From contig CAZLQZ010000015.1 in NCBI GenBank assembly GCA_964561995.1, positions 1-27,851 of the forward strand: a stretch of DNA of 27,851 bases. Reading direction: 5' to 3'. The DNA comes from JABIAG01 sp964561995 (GTDB lineage: Archaea > Nanobdellota > Nanobdellia > Woesearchaeales > JABIAG01). Below the pieces are notes generated by a model. The model saw nothing but the letters and a program-made list of their open reading frames with translations. It was not told where the DNA came from and ran no database searches. This document shows, piece by piece, positions 21,762 through 27,851 of the stretch. Numbering within the stretch: position 1 is the first letter of the stretch; each line of letters opens with the position of its first letter. The position numbers and the translations under genes were made by a program.

Positions 21762-22322
21762 TTATAATGCTTTTCTTGAGAATTCAACAAAATAGTTTCC
21801 TGCATTGTATAATAAGACTCTTTGATGATTGTATGTTTTTCTTAAATCTTTTAAAAATGATTTATGACTAAATTCGTCAAGTTGAGCAATAAAGGATGCG
21901 TTTCTTTTAATTTTTATAATTTTAGAGGATAAACTTCTGTACAATTTGGAAAGTTCATTGATTTCATCATAAAAACTCTTATTTTGAGAAATCATCTTTC
22001 TAATTTCCATATTGCCTTCTTTTAAAAATTTGTCAACAATCATAAAACCTTCTTTTTTATTACTTGTAACAACTGCTGCTCTTAATCTTCCAATATTATA
22101 AACTAAACTTTTAATTCTGTCACTTACTAATTGTTTTTCAGATAAATTTCCATGTAAAAATTTAATTTTAAGAAATAAATCACTAATTTGTTTATCTTTT
22201 AATTGACTTATTAAATTTATATCTAGTAAAGCTGAATTATTTTCAAAATTATAAACTATTTTTTCAATATCATTAATTTCATGAGTATCGATTTTAAGAT
22301 CTCTTAATGAAATATTTTTCAT
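21762..22322 (-). CDS. Alpha-helical orphan protein
   Basis: The 186-residue soluble protein is predicted nearly all helical, with heptad-like Leu/Ile spacing through INDIEKIVYNF, ISDLFLKIKFLHGNLSEKQL, VYNIGRLRAAVV and INELSKLYRSLSSKIIKI, and basic patches near the end (FLKDLRKTYNHQRVLLYNAG). It sits between polB and ileS on the same strand with its own TATA box (22344-22351). I recognise no family. A helical scaffold or nucleic-acid-binding role is possible, but not shown. Confidence 0.6.
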   Translation of the reverse strand: MKNISLRDLKIDTHEINDIEKIVYNFENNSALLDINLISQLKDKQISDLFLKIKFLHGNLSEKQLVSDRIKSLVYNIGRLRAAVVTSNKKEGFMIVDKFLKEGNMEIRKMISQNKSFYDEINELSKLYRSLSSKIIKIKRNASFIAQLDEFSHKSFLKDLRKTYNHQRVLLYNAGNYFVEFSRKAL

Positions 22323-22343
22323 TATTTTAATTAATGTTTAAGG

Positions 22344-22351
22344 TATATAAA
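22344..22351 (-). promoter_or_regulatory. TATA box of the helical orphan gene
   Basis: Minus-strand TTTATATA lies 22-29 bases before the ATG at 22322. Confidence 0.55.
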
Positions 22352-22360
22352 TATTTGTAA

Positions 22361-24766
22361 TCAGAAAAAACTACTAAGATCTTTTTGTTTAGAATCTGAA
22401 ATTAAATCGTCTTTATTGTATCCTAAAACTTCAAATACTTTTTCTACTGCAGGAATTACTTGGTGAGATATATAATAGTCTGCATCATAACTTCCTTGTT
22501 CTGTTTCATCAGATGCTTTTGCTTTATCTCTAATTATTCCTTCTCCTTCACAAATAATATATTTAATAGTAGAACCTGCACCGACATCAATTCCTTTTTG
22601 TTTCATTTTTCTTGCTACTGCAACGTGTGGACCAATTGCATCATATTTATCTAAATCCTTTGATAATCTGGTATAAATTATGACTTTTTCATTACTTATT
22701 TTTTTATTTTTTAAGTCATCAATTACATCTCTTACATATTCTAATGCTTTTTTTTTCTTTTTTTCTTTTAAAATAATGTTAAACACTTGTTCTTGGGTTT
22801 CTTTAGCAATAATAGAAACATTTCTTCTAACAGCTTCAAAACCAGTAATTTTTAAATTACCTTTATCATTAATTAAAACGTATCTTTTTTTAGCACCTAA
22901 TAATCCTTGTTTTGCAGAAACAAATATTCCTGCTGGATAATGACCTTCATATTCTAATTCCATTAATTCAGGCAATTCACGGTTAATGTTATCTACTAAT
23001 TTGAAAGCAGATTCTTTAGATTTTCCTTCTAATGTAATAAAAATAGAATCTGTATCTGAATAAATAATTTTAAAACCATTATTTGTAGCTTCATCAATAA
23101 CTTTTTTAATATAATTTCTTGCAAAAGCAGTTACAGATTCACCACATTCAAAACAATACCATCTAGCAGCATAAAATCCCATATACCCATAAAATGAATT
23201 GGCTAATAATTTTAATGCTCCCACACGAGCTTTTAATAACATATCATCAGGATTTTCTTTTAACATATTTTTAATTCTCATTCTTCTTCTAACAACATCT
23301 TCTAATATTTTTGATAGAAATCCTTTATTATTTTCACAAAACCATATGTCTTTTTTATCTGGATTTTGGTTTTTCTTTTCTTTACAACAATCGCATTTTA
23401 ATGAACTCATTGAAATGTTGTGCGATGTGATAATTGTTGGATATAGACTTCTAAAATCAAATATTACAATATCTTCATACAATCCTGGTTTGGGTTCAAA
23501 TACAAAAGCACCCTGAAATTTTTTAAATCTTCTATCAGATATTTGATTATAATTCGGTTTATTCAAAATTATTTCATTGAAATTAATTGTTTGTTTGATA
23601 ATGTACCATTCAACTAATTGAGAAAAACCCATTCTGTTAACATCATAAGGCATTAAACCAACAAATTTTACCATCTCTTCTAAATTTACAAATACTTTCT
23701 CAAATAAGTCATAAGTTAGTTTTGCATCTTGCATATTATATTTTGCAAATACGGCTAATTCTTCAGAACCATCGTCCCATGTTTTAGCTAGTCCATCTAA
23801 TTCAACATCGTGCTTTTTTTCATTTAGTAATTCTGAAGAAACATCATTTAAACTATAACTTGTAGTTTCCAATGATTGTGACATTGTTCTTTTAATGAAT
23901 TTAAAAATGTCTATGTGGGGAATTCCTAAAATTTTGGCAGTTTCATCTCTTACGTATAACTCTGAGCCATCAAGACCTAATTTTAATTTAAGTTTATGAT
24001 GTTTTGCTCTTGTGTTAATGTAAGGAAAATCAAAACCGTCAGAATAATATCCTGTTATCATATCAGGTTTTATTTCTTTTATTATTTCACTAAATCTTTT
24101 TAATAATGATGCTTCGCCGTCTAAAAACTCAACATTTTTTCCATCTTTAAATTTTTTCCATGTTAAAACTTTTTTAAATTTCTTTCCATATATTGCAATC
24201 ATTAATATTGGATGTTCTTCAGGAATGAATTTTTTACCCAGTGGATTGTAAGTTTCAATATCTATTGCTAAAACATTAAGATCTTTAATTGGAGTAGTTG
24301 TCGGTTCTATATTTTTAATTTGAAAACAAGGAACTTGTAAATTTGAAATAACTTCATTAGCTTCAACTTCAATTTTAGTTAAAGGTGTAATTTCATTATC
24401 CATTAAGTATCTTCTTGTATATTTTATGTCATATTCATAAGTATTAACAACTGCTTCTTTAATTGCATTTCTTATTTTTGGAACGTGTTTTGGTAATGAA
24501 CAAATAATTTTAATTAATTTTTTTTTCTTGCCTAATATATTTTTTTCAATTGGAATTATTTCAATTACTTTTTCTCCATCTTCTAATTCAATTTTTTTTA
24601 TTTGATCAATAACTGTTTGGTTTTCAACTTCTGCTAGAAAGTATGGTTTAATAGTATCTAATAAACAAATTTTATTACCTTTTTCTGTTTTACCATACAT
24701 TTGAATGATTGGTTTATCATCTATTATTTTGTATGTTATATCTAAAGGAAAAAAGCCTATTTTCAT
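22361..24766 (-). CDS. polB: Family B replicative DNA polymerase
   Basis: The 801-residue polymerase has proofreading. Exo motifs: Exo I LAIDIETYNP (Asp169, Glu171), Exo II TGYYSDGFDFPY, and Exo III YNMQDAKLTYDL. Polymerase motifs: A DFRSLYPTII (437-446), B KLLANSFYGYMG (519-530), C YSDTDS (569-574), then the KKRY thumb motif. Cysteines at 460/461 and 477, and at 538 and 541, match the positions of two disulfides known in thermophilic euryarchaeal PolB. The last residues QKDLSSFF form a PCNA-interacting box. Everything needed for activity is intact, with no intein. A TATA box at 24787-24795 gives a leaderless start. Confidence 0.96.
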   Translation of the reverse strand: MKIGFFPLDITYKIIDDKPIIQMYGKTEKGNKICLLDTIKPYFLAEVENQTVIDQIKKIELEDGEKVIEIIPIEKNILGKKKKLIKIICSLPKHVPKIRNAIKEAVVNTYEYDIKYTRRYLMDNEITPLTKIEVEANEVISNLQVPCFQIKNIEPTTTPIKDLNVLAIDIETYNPLGKKFIPEEHPILMIAIYGKKFKKVLTWKKFKDGKNVEFLDGEASLLKRFSEIIKEIKPDMITGYYSDGFDFPYINTRAKHHKLKLKLGLDGSELYVRDETAKILGIPHIDIFKFIKRTMSQSLETTSYSLNDVSSELLNEKKHDVELDGLAKTWDDGSEELAVFAKYNMQDAKLTYDLFEKVFVNLEEMVKFVGLMPYDVNRMGFSQLVEWYIIKQTINFNEIILNKPNYNQISDRRFKKFQGAFVFEPKPGLYEDIVIFDFRSLYPTIITSHNISMSSLKCDCCKEKKNQNPDKKDIWFCENNKGFLSKILEDVVRRRMRIKNMLKENPDDMLLKARVGALKLLANSFYGYMGFYAARWYCFECGESVTAFARNYIKKVIDEATNNGFKIIYSDTDSIFITLEGKSKESAFKLVDNINRELPELMELEYEGHYPAGIFVSAKQGLLGAKKRYVLINDKGNLKITGFEAVRRNVSIIAKETQEQVFNIILKEKKKKKALEYVRDVIDDLKNKKISNEKVIIYTRLSKDLDKYDAIGPHVAVARKMKQKGIDVGAGSTIKYIICEGEGIIRDKAKASDETEQGSYDADYYISHQVIPAVEKVFEVLGYNKDDLISDSKQKDLSSFF

Positions 24767-24786
24767 ACATACAATTAGGTTTATGG

Positions 24787-24836
24787 TTATAAAAAGCTTG
24801 TGGATGTAAAGTATAAACTATCTAAGTATTTATAAA
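24787..24836. promoter_or_regulatory. Divergent TATA boxes of polB and the sugar dehydrogenase
   Basis: TTTTTATAA on the minus strand (24787-24795) is 21-29 bases before the polB ATG, and TTTATAAA on the plus strand (24829-24836) is 23-30 bases before the ATG at 24859. The promoters lie back to back with about 33 bases between boxes. Confidence 0.6.
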
Positions 24837-24858
24837 ATATTTATTTTGTAAAAATAGT

Positions 24859-26259
24859 ATGAAAAACGTAACTATAATGGGCGCAGGCTACGTGGGTCTA
24901 CCAACAGCTGCACATTGGGCAAGTCAACACAATGTAACTGTGTATGATCCTTTTAATGATAAAATCAAGTGTGTTAAAGGAACAATAGAAGGAAAAAATG
25001 ATAATTATATTCATGAGAAAGGATTAGATGAAAAATTACGAAATAATAAATCAAGATTAATTTTTACAAGTTCTCTTGAAAATGCTTTAGAAAATCCAGA
25101 TTTTGTATTTATAGCAGTTGGAACTCCTCCAAATAATAAAGGAAGGGCTGATTTAAGTTATGTTGCACAAGCAGCGTCTGACATTGGAAAAGTAATTAAT
25201 AAAGATTGCATTGTAGTAAATAAAAGTACTGTTCCTCCTGGAACTGCATATCTTGTTGAAGAAAAAATTAATGATGAATTAAAAAAAAGAGGAGAACAAT
25301 ATAATATTTCAGTGGGATCGTGTCCTGAATTTATGGCTGAAGGAACGGCAATGGAAAATTTAAGAACGCCTGATAGAATTGTTTTTGGTTGCGATAATCC
25401 TAAAGCTCTTGATGCTTTGACTAATTTTTTTCTTTATCAACATGATAGAAGCAGGTTAGTACCTATGAGGACAGTTTCATCAGAATTAACAAAGTATGCA
25501 GCAAATAGTATGCTTGCATCAAGATTATCTTTTATGAATGAATTGTCAATTTTATGTGATGAAATTGGAGCAGATGTAAAAGAAATAGAAAGGGGAATTG
25601 GTTTAGATTTTAGGATAGGAAAAAAATTCTTAAAAGCTGGATTTGGATATGGAGGAAGTTGTTTTGGTAAAGACACCATGGCAATATCTCAATTTGGACG
25701 TTTATCAGGAGTAGATTTGGGTGTAATAAATGCAGCCATAAAAGCTAATGGTGACGTTGTAGACCATTTTTTTCAAAAAATAAGACAACATTATGCCGGG
25801 AATTTATCGGGAAGAAATTTAGCAATTTGGGGTGTTGGATTTAAAGCAGGAACTGATGATTTAAGAGATTCAAGATCTGTCGAATTGGTAAAAAGACTAG
25901 AAAGAGATGGAGCAAACTTAGTTGTTTATGACCCAGTTCCTATGGCATTAACAAATTTTAATCAACTTGGATTGGCAAATTGTGTTACTTGCAATGAACA
26001 GTATGACACGGCTCTGGAAAAAATAGATGGGATTGTAATTGGAAATGAGGCAATGTCTTTTAGAGACCCAGATATTTCTAAATTAACAGTAATGAGAAAT
26101 AAAGTTATTTTTGATGGAAAGAACTGCGTGGTTGAACCAGCATTAAATGATCTTAGAGAAAATGGATTTATCTATAAATCAATGGGTAAAGATATAATGG
26201 CTGCATGTGTTGATAAAAATAAACTAGTGAGATTTTTAGAAGAAGAATACATGAGTTAG
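24859..26259 (+). CDS. UDP-glucose/GDP-mannose dehydrogenase family protein
   Basis: The 466-residue enzyme oxidises a nucleotide sugar at C6 to the uronic acid with two NAD+. The N-terminal Rossmann loop is GAGYVGLPTA (8-17), followed by AVGTPPNNKGRADLSYV and NKSTVPPGTA, then CPEFMAEGTAMENLRTPDRI. The catalytic Cys is in GFGYGGSCFGKDT. The C-terminal UDP-binding domain has WGVGFKAGTDDLRDSRS. The products feed surface glycans or N-glycosylation. No glycosyltransferase neighbour is visible. UDP-glucose 6-dehydrogenase is most likely, but UDP-GlcNAc or GDP-mannose versions cannot be excluded. Confidence 0.9.
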   Translation: MKNVTIMGAGYVGLPTAAHWASQHNVTVYDPFNDKIKCVKGTIEGKNDNYIHEKGLDEKLRNNKSRLIFTSSLENALENPDFVFIAVGTPPNNKGRADLSYVAQAASDIGKVINKDCIVVNKSTVPPGTAYLVEEKINDELKKRGEQYNISVGSCPEFMAEGTAMENLRTPDRIVFGCDNPKALDALTNFFLYQHDRSRLVPMRTVSSELTKYAANSMLASRLSFMNELSILCDEIGADVKEIERGIGLDFRIGKKFLKAGFGYGGSCFGKDTMAISQFGRLSGVDLGVINAAIKANGDVVDHFFQKIRQHYAGNLSGRNLAIWGVGFKAGTDDLRDSRSVELVKRLERDGANLVVYDPVPMALTNFNQLGLANCVTCNEQYDTALEKIDGIVIGNEAMSFRDPDISKLTVMRNKVIFDGKNCVVEPALNDLRENGFIYKSMGKDIMAACVDKNKLVRFLEEEYMS

Positions 26260-26362
26260 TTTTAATTTATTGAAACTTAATTTTTATTTTTTATCTACTA
26301 TTTAAACAACCTCATTTTGTTTTGATTTAATAGGATTCTTTGTAAATCATTTAAACATAGCA

Positions 26363-26370
26363 TTTATAAA
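26363..26370 (+). promoter_or_regulatory. TATA box of the thioredoxin reductase-like gene
   Basis: TTTATAAA lies 27-34 bases before the ATG at 26397. Confidence 0.6.
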
Positions 26371-26396
26371 CTTCTTTTTAACCTTTTAATATTAAA

Positions 26397-27266
26397 ATGT
26401 ATGACGTTGTAATCATTGGTGGTGGCATTGCTGGAATAACTGCAGCAATATATGCGCAACGTTATGGAATGAATTATGTAATAGTTTCTGAAAATATTGG
26501 TGGGTTATTACAAGAAATAACCCATGTTTGGAATTATCCGGGTAGTGAAGGAATGACTGGACCAGAATTTGCAGAGTTATTAAAAAAACAAATTGAAAGT
26601 GCTGATATTATAAAAGATCATGTTATTAAAATTGATGAAGGTTTTAAGGTTTATTTAGAAAATGGTATGAAACTTAAAACAAAAACAGTAATTCTCGCAA
26701 CTGGAACTCATAAAAAACATCTTAAATTGAATGAACATAAGTTTCTTGGAAGGGGAGTTTCTTATTGTGCAACTTGTGACGCTCCTATGTTTACAGGTAA
26801 AGATGTTATTGTTTATGGTGGTGGTAATGCAGCAGCACATTCTGCTATATTGCTTGCAATATATGCAAAAACAGTTACTGTCGTTTATCATGGTGAAAAA
26901 TTAAAGATGGATAACACTGTTAAGAAAAAACTTAAAGATAAAAATATAAAAATTAAAACGAAATCTAAAATAACTGAATTAAAAGGCGATAAATTTTTAG
27001 AAAAAATAGTGATTAATGATAAAGAAATAAAAGCTCAAGGACTTTTTGTTAATATTGGTTCAGTTCCAACAACTGAAATGTTAAATGGATTAAAAATAAA
27101 ACATAATAAACAAGGTTTTATTAAAGTAAATGAGTTGATGGAAACTTCTGTTGAAGGTGTTTATGCTGCAGGTGATGTTATTGATAAACAATTAAGACAA
27201 TTAGTTACTGCAGCATCAGATGGTGGAATTGCATCATTTTCTGCATATAGATTTATTGGTAAATAA
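26397..27266 (+). CDS. Thioredoxin reductase-like flavoprotein
   Basis: The 289-residue FAD protein of the TrxB family has the FAD loop GGGIAG (8-13), redox pair Cys124/Cys127 in YCATCDAP, a second dinucleotide loop GGGNAA (141-146) and the FAD end motif YAAGDVIDKQLRQLVTAASDG. The enzyme should pass electrons to a thioredoxin or glutaredoxin-like protein. The usual HRRxxxR segment that holds the 2'-phosphate of NADPH is replaced by YHGEKLK, so NADH or another donor may be used. Length is slightly below the 310-320 residues usual for bacterial TrxB. The next gene has its own promoter after 35 bases. Confidence 0.9.
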   Translation: MYDVVIIGGGIAGITAAIYAQRYGMNYVIVSENIGGLLQEITHVWNYPGSEGMTGPEFAELLKKQIESADIIKDHVIKIDEGFKVYLENGMKLKTKTVILATGTHKKHLKLNEHKFLGRGVSYCATCDAPMFTGKDVIVYGGGNAAAHSAILLAIYAKTVTVVYHGEKLKMDNTVKKKLKDKNIKIKTKSKITELKGDKFLEKIVINDKEIKAQGLFVNIGSVPTTEMLNGLKIKHNKQGFIKVNELMETSVEGVYAAGDVIDKQLRQLVTAASDGGIASFSAYRFIGK

Positions 27267-27268
27267 TC

Positions 27269-27276
27269 TTTATAAA
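27269..27276 (+). promoter_or_regulatory. TATA box of the last gene
   Basis: TTTATAAA lies 25-32 bases before the ATG at 27301. Confidence 0.55.
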
Positions 27277-27300
27277 TGATGAATATTTCCATTAATTAAA

Positions 27301-27851
27301 ATGAAAGAAATTAATGATTACATTTCACAAGCAGCTAAAATTTATGGCCAAGGAAAAGAAGAATTAAGAAAACAATTAGGATTAACAAGTGATGCACCTG
27401 CAATATTTAATTTAGCTTTTTTGCTTTATACATTAGATAAAAAAAGAATTAGTCCTATTCAACAAGAAGATCAAACAAACGGATTAGAAGCGTCAGTTCA
27501 AGGTGCTCAAAATCATATGCCTTTAATTTCTGTTGGTGTAGAGTGGAATATTAAACATGATACGAGCTATGTGCAAGGAATTAATGAAATTTTAAAAAGA
27601 ATTCATTATACTCCTCAACCAGTTTGTTTAAGAGAATGTAAAAGAGTTCCTTTTTTTGGAATACTTGAAATGAATGATGAAGAAATTAAAAATTATAAAA
27701 CTGATTATTTAACTTTCTTTTATGATGTTGATTCAAATAATGTTTTAAGAGCTGATTTGTGTTTTAATGATTCAGAATTTCATTTTGAATGGATTCAAAC
27801 AATACCAAATTTTAAACAAAATCAGGAGTATTTAAATTTTGATTATTTGCC
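27301..27851 (+). CDS. Hypothetical protein, cut by the window end
   Basis: An open frame of 183 codons runs from ATG at 27301 to the last base without a stop, so the 3' end is missing. It begins MKEINDYISQAAKIYGQGKE, a likely helical segment. A part with LISVGVEWNIKHDTSYVQGI and a Cys pair in PVCLRECKRVPFF follows, then beta-rich YLTFFYDVDSNNVLRADLCF. The TATA box supports the start. I recognise no family from this portion. Confidence 0.6.
   Translation, partial: MKEINDYISQAAKIYGQGKEELRKQLGLTSDAPAIFNLAFLLYTLDKKRISPIQQEDQTNGLEASVQGAQNHMPLISVGVEWNIKHDTSYVQGINEILKRIHYTPQPVCLRECKRVPFFGILEMNDEEIKNYKTDYLTFFYDVDSNNVLRADLCFNDSEFHFEWIQTIPNFKQNQEYLNFDYL

Noticed and set aside
1..27851. CRISPR arrays, rRNA genes and group II introns
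   Set aside because: I saw no regularly spaced repeats, no rRNA signatures and no intron-type reverse transcriptase.

Overview
The window is AT-rich (about 70% by eye) archaeal DNA. The genes for TFB, a family B DNA polymerase with a PCNA-binding tail, an archaeal/eukaryotic-type IleRS, a COG2112-type kinase and an Mtq2-like methyltransferase point to Archaea. So do many TTTATA(A/T)A boxes 22-34 bases before start codons, which imply leaderless mRNAs. Small genes, low GC and the gene mix suggest a DPANN lineage (Woesearchaeota/Pacearchaeota-like). That placement is inference.

Bases 1 to about 9114 look like an integrated mobile element. A complete tRNA-Ser(UGA) gene lies on the minus strand at 9102-9185. 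Its last 14 bases (9101-9114) recur exactly at 1-14, and a tyrosine recombinase with a C-terminal zinc ribbon (7775-9010) starts 91 bases from the tRNA 3' end. The cargo is: a winged-helix regulator; a divergent AbrB-like gene followed by two tiny overlapping genes and a Y1/IS200-type HUH nuclease; a single lipoprotein gene; a tightly coupled five-gene operon (three Cys-rich lipoproteins, a zinc-ribbon membrane protein and a DUF2085 membrane protein); and an HNH nuclease with a small lipoprotein. Dyad clusters sit in the divergent control region (693-790) and beside the attachment site (9048-9091). I see no capsid, packaging or conjugation genes.

From 9186 rightward the content is chromosomal. 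TFB overlaps a small orphan gene. They are followed by an SF1 (UvrD-like) helicase that carries RecQ-type accessory domains: an RQC-like winged helix at its N terminus and an HRDC domain at its C terminus. Next come a convergent kinase-like gene, a cold-shock-domain protein with a very acidic tail, an orphan gene, and a minus-strand pair (winged-helix protein and Mtq2-like methyltransferase).

Divergent from that pair is a two-gene operon of MutS-like ABC ATPases (15671-18626). Both keep Walker A, Walker B and H-loop residues, but both lack the mismatch-recognition domain. A 7-bp dyad lies exactly between the TATA box and the start codon. I consider this pair, with its possible winged-helix regulator, the best candidate for an undescribed system.

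The right end holds IleRS, an alpha-helical orphan and PolB on the minus strand, then a UDP-glucose/GDP-mannose dehydrogenase, a thioredoxin reductase-like flavoprotein that lacks the NADPH-binding arginines, and a hypothetical gene cut by the window end, all on the plus strand.
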